DNA from: CAVYTF01 sp963771435
GTDB lineage: Bacteria > Bacteroidota > Bacteroidia > Chitinophagales > Chitinophagaceae
NCBI GenBank assembly: GCA_963771435.1
Contig: CAVYTF010000005.1
Span: forward strand, 36,514 to 100,513
Length of the DNA stretch: 64,000 nucleotides
Direction of reading: 5' to 3'
Position numbers and translations under genes: made by a program. How positions within the stretch are numbered: position 1 is the stretch's first letter; every line of letters begins with the position of its first letter. Below the pieces are notes generated by a model that saw only the letters and a program-made list of their open reading frames with translations, had not been told where the DNA came from and searched no databases. Below are positions 7,976 to 15,910 of the stretch, one piece after another.

Positions 7976-8579
7976 TTGGCTGGCAAGGGCTTTTTTGCAG
8001 GTCGCTTTCGCTATGCTCCTCCGGCAAGCCTAAAAACTCCAGCACATAGTTGTCTTTAAAAGCATGGAAAATGTTAGGGTGCAATTCTCTCACCAGCGGT
8101 GAGAGTTTTGCGCTCATCATGCTGCGTTCAAACTGGGAGGCATCAATTTGCCTCTCGATCTCTCGTTTGCTAAGTTTGTCGTTAAGCGCAGTGTGGAGAT
8201 AATATTCACGTTCTTCATTGGTCTTGCAGCGCGAAAAAATAATGGTGTTATGTGTCCACGGCAATTCTCTCACCACTGTCGAGAGTTTTTCATCGGCATA
8301 GTAGGTTTCATAAAACTGCTTCATGCGCCAAAGGTTTTTATCGCTAAAGCCTTTTATATCGGGTGCATGTTGGGCAATATAAGATGCCAATGCTGCAACT
8401 ACCCCTTTGCCCCATGCCTCCGCCTGCACTTTCTGGCTGATGGTTTTGCCCACCAACCAATACAGGTCTATCAGCGCAGTGTTTACCTGTGCAAATATCT
8501 TTTGCCTGCTTTGGCTGATCTGCTGCAAAAGCTCGCTAAATGCTTCTTGCGTGCTGGTGGTTGTGCTAATATTACTCAT
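7929..8579 (-). CDS. Second DUF1016 protein, N-terminal part (frameshifted)
   Basis: The N-terminal DUF1016 region reads through family landmarks: DLYWLVGKTISQKV, GFSDKNLWRMKQFYETYY, LPWTHNTIIFSRCKTNEER and VLEFLGLPEEHSESDLQK. It then shifts into an unrelated tail at the homopolymer at 7991-7996. I use the ATG at 8579 (MSNIS); the frame also extends to a GTG at 8609. Two short palindromes (8087-8105 and 8267-8285) encode the similar peptides LSPLVREL and LSTVVREL. These differ from the palindromes in the first DUF1016 gene, so the two genes picked up different elements. No gene was seen in 8610-8743. Confidence 0.85.
   Translation of the reverse strand: MSNISTTTSTQEAFSELLQQISQSRQKIFAQVNTALIDLYWLVGKTISQKVQAEAWGKGVVAALASYIAQHAPDIKGFSDKNLWRMKQFYETYYADEKLSTVVRELPWTHNTIIFSRCKTNEEREYYLHTALNDKLSKREIERQIDASQFERSMMSAKLSPLVRELHPNIFHAFKDNYVLEFLGLPEEHSESDLQKSPCQPNESIYPGVGQRLYFY
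8087..8285. repeat. Pair of in-gene palindromes (CTCTCACC type)
   Basis: 8087-8105 has perfect 8-base arms CTCTCACC / GGTGAGAG around AGC. 8267-8285 has the related, less regular CTCTCACC / GTCGAGAG. Both sit in frame in the second DUF1016 gene, about 160 bases apart. Confidence 0.65.
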
Positions 8580-8743
8580 GAACTTGCCATTTTTGATAAT
8601 AAACCACACTAAAGTCCACTGTATGCCCCTCTGGCGCAGGTCTGCTGCTTATCAGTTACTTATTTCCCTTCTTTAGAATGTCATATCTAATAAACCTTTT
8701 TATTTTATCGCATAATGATCAGCAGCACCTGCTACAACCTCTT

Positions 8744-9895
8744 TCAAAATTCCAGATTCCTTGCCTCCCCGTTCAGCTCTCTCCCCCTCAGTATCTTTTC
8801 CAGTTCCCCTTGCCGCTGTAAGGAAGTCATCATACCAAACAACCCCAGCCCTTCGCTTACCTGTATTCCGTTATCAGTTTTCATCCTGTATTGTTCATAA
8901 GCTATCGGCAGCGCTTCCACCATCTTCCTTCTGTACAACTCAAGTCCTGTGCGCATAATGCCCTCCTTCCAGTCCCTGCTTTTTTTGATTGGCAATACCA
9001 TTCTTGAAGAGGTAAGCGCCTTGATATTTTCTTCAATATCTTCATTATTTGCTTTGGCAGTATCCGCATACGCCTCATAATACTTCAGTAGTTCAGCATC
9101 AAATGTGGTAATAAACCATTTCATAAAACCATCCTTAGAATAGTTAAGGTAAGGCTTTGCAGGAGTTTTCTTTTCACCTTCAGGCAATACGTTCTTACTC
9201 TCAACAGGCTTTTGCTCTTTCGGTTTCCCCTCAGCAAGTGAAATATAAAACCGCTCTTTCTCTCCGTGTATATCAGGCAGCGATATATAAAAACCTGTAC
9301 CACGCCTGCTGTCTGCAAAAGCATACCATTGCGGGTAGTGGCCTCCATATTCATTCTCGCTCTCATACGCTTCTTTAAGGTCTTCGTAATTTTGTGCTTG
9401 TCTAACGTCATTGATTGGCTCAAAATCATCTGAGTTGGCAAACTGCATATAAAGGTCAAATTCATCTTCTTCTATCGGGCTAATATAGCTGCAACCAAAA
9501 ATATCGTAGGACTGAACAATAAAGTCAAAACATATTTCACTGTCCCGCAGCTTTATTTTTTCTGCCCGCCATTCACACTGAAGGTCAAACAATTTCTTCT
9601 GCTGAATATCTTTCAACCGTTCCCATGCCTGCTCCAGCCATTTAACGTTTTCATCCTCCTTCCACTGTTCATATTTCTCCCCCCATTCCACCCACCATGT
9701 TTTTTTCCTTGCGAAGTCTTCAACAAAACTCGCTACTGAATGCCCGCTGAATTGCTTTGCGTAATCTTTAAAACGTTCATCATTCTCTAACTGCAGCCTG
9801 TATTCTTCCACCGCTTTTTTACGCCACAGCGCTTTTTCCTGCTCGCTTTTAAAAGAATTATCCTGTTTCGCAGGTTCTTCATCATTTTCAGCCAT
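8744..9895 (-). CDS. Uncharacterised protein, paralogue of the upstream gene
   Basis: This 383-aa soluble protein is rich in acidic residues, Trp and Tyr and has no signal peptide or membrane segment; I do not recognise its family. It is a clear paralogue of the 382-aa product of 9914-11062. Shared blocks are KKLFDLQCEWRAEKIK near residue 100, EICFDF, a YPQWYAF/YPEWYRY segment, a WFITTFD/WFLTSFD segment, and the C-terminal RGRELNGEAR. The two genes are 18 bases apart on the same strand, so they are probably one operon. No catalytic signature is evident. The location beside restriction genes makes a defence or mobile-island role conceivable, but nothing in the sequence proves it. Confidence 0.85.
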   Translation of the reverse strand: MAENDEEPAKQDNSFKSEQEKALWRKKAVEEYRLQLENDERFKDYAKQFSGHSVASFVEDFARKKTWWVEWGEKYEQWKEDENVKWLEQAWERLKDIQQKKLFDLQCEWRAEKIKLRDSEICFDFIVQSYDIFGCSYISPIEEDEFDLYMQFANSDDFEPINDVRQAQNYEDLKEAYESENEYGGHYPQWYAFADSRRGTGFYISLPDIHGEKERFYISLAEGKPKEQKPVESKNVLPEGEKKTPAKPYLNYSKDGFMKWFITTFDAELLKYYEAYADTAKANNEDIEENIKALTSSRMVLPIKKSRDWKEGIMRTGLELYRRKMVEALPIAYEQYRMKTDNGIQVSEGLGLFGMMTSLQRQGELEKILRGRELNGEARNLEF

Positions 9896-9913
9896 AAAGC
9901 AAATGTTTTACGG

Positions 9914-11062
9914 TCATTTAGAAATTAAGATCCTTGGCTCACCGTTCAGTTCCCGCCCGTCCAATATATGGTTAATAGATTGTTGGCGACGGGTCAGATC
10001 ATCCCGGGGAGGAAAAGGATAATACTCCTCTTTCTCCATTGCAGGCTTCCCTGCCGCCAGCCGGCTCCTGTATTCTTCCCAAATAGATGGCAGTGCCGCA
10101 ATGGTCATTTTCCTGTAATATCTTTCAGCAGCACGCTTAAGACCGCTTCGCCAGTCATCATCATCGGGCACTGGCACATTAATTTTGGCTTCCCCAAGGT
10201 CGATCAGTTCCATATCAATACCCTCGCTAAAAGCCATATCATCCTTCCACTCCCGGTCAGAACGGTACAGTTTCAGGGTTTCTTTTGTGTCAAAACTGGT
10301 CAGGAACCATACCGCAAATTCCCGGTCATATAAGGTTTTAATATGTGGCCGTTGGTCTTGTTTAGCCCTCGCAGCTTCCCATTCAGTTTTATTTTTTTCA
10401 TACCAATGTTCTTTATAAACCTGCTCCTTCTCATCCCTTATATCATGCAGCGCAAGCAAAACATCTGTACCATAAACTGAATCATAATAGCGGTACCATT
10501 CCGGGTAATCACCATCGCGGTCTTTTGTGTCATAATAGTTATTCCTTAGCCGCGTGGCATCGCTGCCAATATTATAGTCATCAAAAGCATCATAAGTATC
10601 GCTCAGTTGGTCTAAAAAGTCAATATAGTGGTTCAACTCTTCTTCTGTCACAGGCGGCACAATAGGGCAGTTGATAATATCTCTCCCCACAAAATAAAAG
10701 TCAAAGCATATCTCAATTCCCAGGATCTTTATCTTTTCAGCTCTCCATTCACATTCAAGGTTAAAAAGCTTTTTTTTCTGTATTTGCAGCAGCCCGATAA
10801 AAGCCTTCTGCCTCCATTGCAGGTTCATATGATCCCTGAACTTCACCATTTCGTCTCCGCCACTTATCCACGTTGCCTTCATATGCGCATAATGCTCAAT
10901 AAAAAACCCAACAGACTGTTCATGATAGCTGGCAAGAAGATCAACAAACCGCTTTTCCGTTTGCAGTGCCAGCTTCGTTTCTTCATAGATCTTTTGCCGC
11001 AGGTCAGCCTTTGCCACTTGTTTATCAATATATGTCTCTGGTTTTTTTTCTTCGCTATCCAT
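9914..11062 (-). CDS. Uncharacterised protein, first gene of a tandem paralogous pair
   Basis: This 382-aa protein starts MDSEEKKPETYIDKQ at the ATG at 11062. It shares the order and spacing of conserved blocks with the next gene (8744-9895): a charged N-terminal helical region, KKLFNLECEWRAEKIK, EICFDFYF, YPEWYRYYDS, WFLTSFD, YYRKMTIAALP and DGRELNGEPR near the C-terminus. The middle region has diverged, so the duplication is not recent. There is no signal peptide, transmembrane segment or known motif. It is upstream of its paralogue and probably transcribed first. A repeat copy (11145-11290) occupies the upstream region, and no clear promoter was seen. Confidence 0.85.
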   Translation of the reverse strand: MDSEEKKPETYIDKQVAKADLRQKIYEETKLALQTEKRFVDLLASYHEQSVGFFIEHYAHMKATWISGGDEMVKFRDHMNLQWRQKAFIGLLQIQKKKLFNLECEWRAEKIKILGIEICFDFYFVGRDIINCPIVPPVTEEELNHYIDFLDQLSDTYDAFDDYNIGSDATRLRNNYYDTKDRDGDYPEWYRYYDSVYGTDVLLALHDIRDEKEQVYKEHWYEKNKTEWEAARAKQDQRPHIKTLYDREFAVWFLTSFDTKETLKLYRSDREWKDDMAFSEGIDMELIDLGEAKINVPVPDDDDWRSGLKRAAERYYRKMTIAALPSIWEEYRSRLAAGKPAMEKEEYYPFPPRDDLTRRQQSINHILDGRELNGEPRILISK

Positions 11063-11144
11063 TGCATAAAGTTATGCCAACAAGGCGATCCGTCCACCCC
11101 ATCTCAAATAAAAACTTAGTGCCCCTTCCTGTCTTTGTGATTCC

Positions 11145-11290
11145 TTGTCGCCCTAGGGTCTTCACAGCACAGCTTATATGCGAGCTGAGGCCCTGCATTT
11201 TCGGCTTGTTCTAGTTCTAACAGCCACTTTCCTCTCAGTACATGGTTAATGTAAGCAACCAACCATTCCATGTACAGCGAAAGTTTCCTT
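11145..11290 (+). repeat. Dispersed repeat, copy 3
   Basis: This copy begins TTGTCGCCCTAGGGTCTTCA and continues through GGCTTGTTCTAGTTCTAACA to GCAACCAACCATTCC, followed by CATGTAC. A GTACATGG / CCATGTAC inverted pair lies at 11238-11273. It fills most of the 300-base gap between the divergent genes at 11062 and 11365. Confidence 0.6.
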
Positions 11291-11364
11291 TAAGGCTACG
11301 CTGCCTTATTCTCTTCAGAATAGAAATTTATTTTATAAATATTGAAATAACTTTACCTTTCATC

Positions 11365-11727
11365 ATGCAACGCAGCCTGGCATTAGCCTTTATTACCCTC
11401 CTCACTGTATCACAATATGCAGCACAGCTAAGCTACCTCCAATGTAGGCTGGTCAATAACTTCAGCCCCATTGTACAGCATTGTGACTGCGAAAAGCAAG
11501 ATAACGGTATCGCGTCCGGCAACAAAGAGTTTCCTGCTACAAAATCTTCCACGCACCTGCCTGCAGATGACTTTTATACCTTGGCAAAAACAAATGCTTT
11601 TTTGGGTCATCCTTCTTTATTAACACGCACACCATTTCTGCAGCAGGGTGCTGCTCTTTCCAAAGGCAGCCATAGCAGGTTGTATAAGCCCCCGCGCCGC
11701 TCATTTTTTATTCCTTATACCGCATAA
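11365..11727 (+). CDS. Small secreted protein with HCDCEK motif, unknown function
   Basis: This 120-aa frame begins MQRSLALAFITLLTVSQYAA, a plausible signal peptide. It is followed by LQCRLVNNFSPIVQHCDCEK, a Cys-rich stretch reminiscent of small Bacteroidota proteins found near metal or thioredoxin genes, and then a low-complexity, Ser/Pro/Arg-rich tail. I chose this ATG rather than the upstream one at 11242, because the upstream segment lies in repeat DNA and the signal peptide starts here. A TAACTTTACC box at 11347-11356 could be the -7 promoter element. The thioredoxin-like gene follows 92 bases later on the same strand. Confidence 0.55.
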   Translation: MQRSLALAFITLLTVSQYAAQLSYLQCRLVNNFSPIVQHCDCEKQDNGIASGNKEFPATKSSTHLPADDFYTLAKTNAFLGHPSLLTRTPFLQQGAALSKGSHSRLYKPPRRSFFIPYTA

Positions 11728-11819
11728 TATTACACGCAGTTAATTAGCTGCACACATTGTTCTGTCCCTCTCAACAGGGCCAGAATGGTTATTTTTTTAC
11801 CTTAAACATTAATTCTTGT

Positions 11820-12725
11820 ATGAATAAACTTATTAGCCTCTTCATGGCTGTACTGCTGACAATGGCCGCCGCCGCGCAGCCTGCAGCAGAAAAGCCAAAG
11901 GTCCTTTATGGCACCTGTACCAAAGACAGCCTTACAAAAGCCCCCTACGATAAATGGTTTGATCCTGGTTATGAAAAGTACAGCCCTGATTCAGCAACGG
12001 TTGCACAACTAAAAAAACAAAACCTGAAAAACATCAGTATCGAAGTTTTCTTTGGCACCTGGTGTGGCGACAGTCGGCGGGAAGTACCTCGGCTCATGAA
12101 ACTGTTGGATCAGGTCTCTTTCAGCACCGGCAACCTCCATTTAATGGCAGTTGGCGGCAGCGATTCGCTTTACAAACAAACACCCCTCCATGATGAACGG
12201 GGCAAGGCTATATTCCATGTGCCGGTTATCATTGTGTATAAGAATGGCGTTGAGCTCAACCGTATCAATGAATTCCCGTCCCTGTCACTGGAAAAAGACT
12301 TGCTCAGCATCATTACGGGCCAGCCGGTCACTCCTAATTATCATTCCTTTGCTACGGTCCGTAAATGGCTGAATGATGGCACACTGCTCGATGAGAATAG
12401 CAGTATTCACGGCCTTGCCGTCCAGTTAAAGCCATTAACAGACAATGAAAATGAATTAAACAGCCTTGGCTATTTATTATTGGGGCAGGATAAAAAGAAA
12501 GAAGCGCTCAAAATATTCCAGGTCAATAACTATCTCTATCCCGGATCTGCCAATGTAATATCCAGCCTCGGGGAAGGATATCTTAGAAACGGAGATTCCA
12601 CAAACGCCGTTATATACCTCGAAAGATCGTTGCAGCAAAACAAAGATCCAAACGCAGTAAAAGATATACTCGACATTTTATACGAAGCAAAAGGATTAAA
12701 AAAGGATACCCCAAAACCCTCTTAA
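11820..12725 (+). CDS. Exported thioredoxin-fold protein with C-terminal TPR
   Basis: The 301-aa product starts MNKLISLFMAVLLTMAAAA, a signal peptide ending near AQP; an upstream in-frame ATG at 11757 would spoil it. Residues about 60-170 form a thioredoxin fold around EVFFGTWCGDSRREVPRL. The resolving Cys of CxxC is Ser, so a disulfide-exchange role is doubtful and a structural or monothiol role more likely. Residues about 210-290 look like TPR repeats (LNSLGYLLLGQDKKKEALKI, VISSLGEGYLRNGDSTNAV). It probably acts in the periplasm. The gene ends in a good rho-independent terminator. Confidence 0.85.
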   Translation: MNKLISLFMAVLLTMAAAAQPAAEKPKVLYGTCTKDSLTKAPYDKWFDPGYEKYSPDSATVAQLKKQNLKNISIEVFFGTWCGDSRREVPRLMKLLDQVSFSTGNLHLMAVGGSDSLYKQTPLHDERGKAIFHVPVIIVYKNGVELNRINEFPSLSLEKDLLSIITGQPVTPNYHSFATVRKWLNDGTLLDENSSIHGLAVQLKPLTDNENELNSLGYLLLGQDKKKEALKIFQVNNYLYPGSANVISSLGEGYLRNGDSTNAVIYLERSLQQNKDPNAVKDILDILYEAKGLKKDTPKPS

Positions 12726-12741
12726 AATTTCTTTGGTCCGC

Positions 12742-12775
12742 AAAAAAGGCAGCAATACAATTGCTGCCTTTTTTG
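12742..12775 (+). terminator. Rho-independent terminator after the thioredoxin-like gene
   Basis: A 14-base stem AAAAAAGGCAGCAA / TTGCTGCCTTTTTT surrounds the loop TACAA. The A- and T-tracts on both sides allow it to work in either direction, between the convergent genes ending at 12725 and 12898. Confidence 0.85.
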
Positions 12776-12830
12776 TGAACTATAAGATTACCTGTTCATA
12801 GATCATTGCTGATAATGTCCTCGCTTTTTG

Positions 12831-12872
12831 GGATTTGCGATCTCTAACGCCTATCAAGGATTTGTGATCCTT
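12831..12872. repeat. REP-like palindromes between convergent genes
   Basis: AAGGATTTGTGATCCTT at 12856-12872 is a palindrome with an ATTTGTGAT core. The preceding GGGATTTGCGATCTC (12830-12844) is a looser copy. Both match the core of the palindrome at 7220-7242. Confidence 0.55.
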
Positions 12873-12897
12873 ATTCCATATTCTATGCACTATAGCC

Positions 12898-14607
12898 TCA
12901 ATACCCCGCCACACTATCCTCGCCGCGATTATCTGCTACAGTTTCACGTCCTCCATTTGGCAGTACACGTATCACTTCAGTTCGCCCTATTTGTGGTAAG
13001 TCGTGGAACTTATATCCAATTGCCTCCATCTTGATTTTTGTTTCAGCGGGAAAGTCAGGTTCAATATCTACCTCATCAGGCAGCCATTGGTGATGAAACT
13101 TAGGTTTGTTAACCGCATCTTCTGCGCTCATGTTGTATTCAAGGATATTCACCAGCGTCTGAAACACAGAAGTAGGAATGGTAGTCCCGCCCGGCGTTCC
13201 AACAACTATATAAGGCTTTTTATTCTTAAGCACCAACGTTGGCGACATGGAACTTAGCATCCTTTTGTTAGGTTCAATGGCATTCGCCGCTCCACCAACT
13301 GCCCCAAACATATTCGGTACGCCCGGTTTCGCACTAAAATCATCCATCTCATTATTCATTATGAATCCTGCACCGCCAACCACTGTTCCGCTGCCATACC
13401 CGCCATTCAGCGTAGTCGTCACACTCACCATATTCCCGTCTTTATCCAGTATGCTTATATGCGTCGTCTCGTCGCTTTCGTGAATGATACCCGCTTTTAT
13501 ATTTGCACTCGGGGTGGCTTTCGTGCTGTCATAATCAACCATCCGATTGGCTATGTATGTATCATTGGTCAGGGTTCTCTGGGGCACTTTCCAAAAGTCA
13601 GGGTCGCCGAGGTGTTCAGCACGGTCGGCATAAGCCCTGCGTTCCACTTCCACCATCAATTGCACTTGCTGAGTACTTTGAAAAGCATAGCGTGAAATGT
13701 TCCTGTTTTCTATCATCTTCATCATTTGTTCAATGATGATCCCCCCGCTGCTTGGCGGCGGCATCCCTATTATTTCATAACCTTTATAATTAAATTCTAA
13801 AGGAGTACGCTCTTTGGCCTTATAATTTTGCAGGTCTTCAAGGCCTATGATCCCCTTGCCATGCTTCATCTCTTCAACGATCAGTTGCGCTGTTTTTCCT
13901 TCATAAAAACCTCTTTGTCCAAGGTCGCGTATTCTTTTAAGTGTTTCGGCGAGGTCCTTGTTCACCAACGTGTCACCCGCCTTCCAGGGGGATTCTTTTA
14001 TGTAGGCGCCCGGCTGGGTAGAATTCTGAATAAGTAACTCCCTGGCGCTGTTAAGCCTTGTTGCTTCTTTTTCAGTCAGTACAAATCCATATTCTGCAAG
14101 GTCAATTGCTGGCTGGATCAATGTTTTCATGGGCAACCGGGCATATTTCAAGGTCTCAAACAATCCGGCAACGGTACCGGGAACGCCACTTGCCAAATGT
14201 CCCTGTAAAGATAGCTTTGGTATCACATTGCCGTCCTTGTCCAGGTACATATCGCGGCTTGCCTTGTTGGGAGCAGTTTCTCTGAAATCAATTGCAATGC
14301 TTTTACCCATACTTGTGCGGCCCACCAAAAAACCGCCGCCGCCAATATTCCCCGCACCAGGATAAACCACCGCCAAAGCCAACTGTGTGGCAATGGCCGC
14401 ATCAAAAGCATTGCCCCCACGCTTCATTATTTCCGCACCAACCATGCTTGCCAAAGGATGCGCACACGAAACCGAAGCATTTTTAAACTCTTTTATCTTT
14501 ACGATCGGGTACTGGTAAGGATCCACTGCCCTGCCAGCCCCAACGATAGGCGGTAATTTGGCTTGAGACAACAAGCACAACTGACAGACAACGCCTATCA
14601 CTAACAA
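12898..14607 (-). CDS. ggt: Gamma-glutamyltransferase
   Basis: This 569-aa protein is a full-length N-terminal-nucleophile gamma-glutamyltransferase that cleaves glutathione or transfers its gamma-glutamyl group in the periplasm. Visible landmarks are ASMVGAEIMKRGGNAFDAAI near the N-terminus, PGAGNIGGGGFLVGR, the self-processing site DETTHISILDKDGNMVS with the catalytic Thr near residue 380, NNEMDDFSAKPG, and MSSMSPTLV-like RMLSSMSPTLV. The start is odd: the frame opens with TTG at 14607, while the only nearby ATG (14623) is one base out of frame. Removing one A from ATGAAGAAGATC would give MKRSLLLVIGVVCQLCLL, an ideal signal peptide, so an indel at the start is likely. It converges on the thioredoxin-like gene. 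Confidence 0.93.
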   Translation of the reverse strand: MLVIGVVCQLCLLSQAKLPPIVGAGRAVDPYQYPIVKIKEFKNASVSCAHPLASMVGAEIMKRGGNAFDAAIATQLALAVVYPGAGNIGGGGFLVGRTSMGKSIAIDFRETAPNKASRDMYLDKDGNVIPKLSLQGHLASGVPGTVAGLFETLKYARLPMKTLIQPAIDLAEYGFVLTEKEATRLNSARELLIQNSTQPGAYIKESPWKAGDTLVNKDLAETLKRIRDLGQRGFYEGKTAQLIVEEMKHGKGIIGLEDLQNYKAKERTPLEFNYKGYEIIGMPPPSSGGIIIEQMMKMIENRNISRYAFQSTQQVQLMVEVERRAYADRAEHLGDPDFWKVPQRTLTNDTYIANRMVDYDSTKATPSANIKAGIIHESDETTHISILDKDGNMVSVTTTLNGGYGSGTVVGGAGFIMNNEMDDFSAKPGVPNMFGAVGGAANAIEPNKRMLSSMSPTLVLKNKKPYIVVGTPGGTTIPTSVFQTLVNILEYNMSAEDAVNKPKFHHQWLPDEVDIEPDFPAETKIKMEAIGYKFHDLPQIGRTEVIRVLPNGGRETVADNRGEDSVAGY

Positions 14608-14707
14608 AAGAGATCTTCTTCATTAATTATTTTATTGAAACAAAAATAAAAAGCGATACCTGTGTGAAAATACTACAAAGAGTACAAAACCATTATAGAA
14701 AGCTCTT

Positions 14708-14727
14708 CAGCCCGGTTCTTCGGGCTG
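14708..14727 (-). terminator. Possible hairpin terminator downstream of the small membrane protein gene
   Basis: CAGCCCG / CGGGCTG form a perfect 7-base stem around six bases, 47 bases after the stop at 14774. The T-tract is weak on either strand, so termination is uncertain. Confidence 0.35.
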
Positions 14728-14773
14728 TTCATATAGCAACCCAATAATTTCAGTATCGATGTTTGCTGCTGGT

Positions 14774-15217
14774 TTATACATTCTGATTGCTTGTCGCCTC
14801 GTTTGCGCTTTCAGAGCTTTTTGCATCTTCTGTGTCTGCTGAGTGAGGCGTATTAGAATAGTCCCACTCGTCATAGTTTCGTTTTAGAGCCCATAGTGCA
14901 GTGAATAAAATTACTGATAATGCAAGCCCAATTATTAGTCCTACAAAAAAGAATAGGATAAAGGCAACGATTATTAAATATATTCTGATACCCACTTTCT
15001 TGTATTCATCGTCATAAAGTTTATATGAGGTGCAGAGTTTATATCCGATTATACTTGCCCATAACAAAAAAGCCCAGGAAAGTATCCCTATAAAGAATCC
15101 AAATGTGTAAACTGTGCTTTTCAAAAAGAGGGCTCCTGAAATACTTATTAATAGTCCAATTATTGACAGCACAGTTGCAACTATTGAAAATGCTCTTACT
15201 GTTTTTTGTTGATACAT
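14774..15217 (-). CDS. Small integral membrane protein, unknown function
   Basis: The product of 147 aa starts MYQQKTVRAF at the ATG at 15217; the longer frame to 15319 has no supporting features. It has about four hydrophobic segments: FSIVATVLSIIGLLISISGA, FGFFIGILSWAFLLWASIIG, IYLIIVAFILFFFVGLIIG and LALSVILFTALWAL. A polar Ser/Glu/Asn-rich C-terminal tail follows. I do not recognise a family; it resembles small Bacteroidota membrane proteins of unknown role. It appears to be a single-gene unit. Confidence 0.7.
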   Translation of the reverse strand: MYQQKTVRAFSIVATVLSIIGLLISISGALFLKSTVYTFGFFIGILSWAFLLWASIIGYKLCTSYKLYDDEYKKVGIRIYLIIVAFILFFFVGLIIGLALSVILFTALWALKRNYDEWDYSNTPHSADTEDAKSSESANEATSNQNV

Positions 15218-15385
15218 AATTATTGGTTTAATTGTTATTAATTTATCCGGTCTGCCAAAACTAACGGCCAACAAACAATTATTGAGAATGTGGTAGGCAA
15301 GAATGTTTCCTTTAGCCAAAGATCAAGGGTTAATTCCTGTAACAAAAGCCAAATATACAACCGAAGCCCAATGCGTAGGGGTTTA

Positions 15386-15515
15386 TTGTCGCCGGAGGGT
15401 CTTTGTTGTATAGCCTTGCAAAGCGTCATAATACTCCTTAGCTTTTTTGGTTTTAACCGCAACTTTACCTTACATCATTATCGCCAGGGTGAGCAACCAA
15501 CCATTCTCTGCACTC
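15386..15515 (+). repeat. Dispersed repeat, copy 4
   Basis: This copy starts TTGTCGCCGGAGGGTCTTTG and ends with GAGCAACCAACCATTC, like copy 3. With the 48-bp array it accounts for most of the 690-base gap between the divergent genes at 15217 and 15911. The rest is unremarkable except for a GTCTCTTCGTGTCTTC phrase of a kind that recurs near 11120. Confidence 0.55.
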
Positions 15516-15680
15516 GCGAAGTGCTCTCTTATAAACATTTGCAGTTCAATATACTTAGTGTCTCTTCGTGTCTTCCAGCCTTCGTGATTCAAAAATAAAT
15601 TTAATTTTTGCTGCCACCCAACTTTATCCTAAATTGCCAACGATCTCCTCTTTTACTCATTTCCAACTACCATTTCCCTA

Positions 15681-15728
15681 CCCTTATAGAGACCTTATAG
15701 AGACTTTATAGAGACCTTATAGAGACCC
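15681..15728 (-). repeat. 48-bp array of four 11-bp units, copy 1
   Basis: Read on the minus strand it is GGG followed by TCTCTATAAGG, TCTCTATAAAG, TCTCTATAAGG and TCTCTATAAGG, then G. It is identical base for base to the copies at 20924-20971 and 27974-28021. Partly conserved flanks (TTGAGTGGGAG before it, GGTAGGGAAATG after it on that strand) extend the element to roughly 150-190 bases. Confidence 0.9.
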
Positions 15729-15910
15729 TGCTCCCACTCAAAGCCCACCTTACTCTCACCCTACTCCCACTCAAACCCCTTCCCCATCCCATCCACTTAG
15801 AAGACAGTATCATCCCTTATTCCTTCTTTTTTTCCTTACTTCCCCTAAAAAATGCTTATTGTCATTACAGGAACTATTAATTTTATCCCGAAATTTTCTA
15901 TCACCCATAA

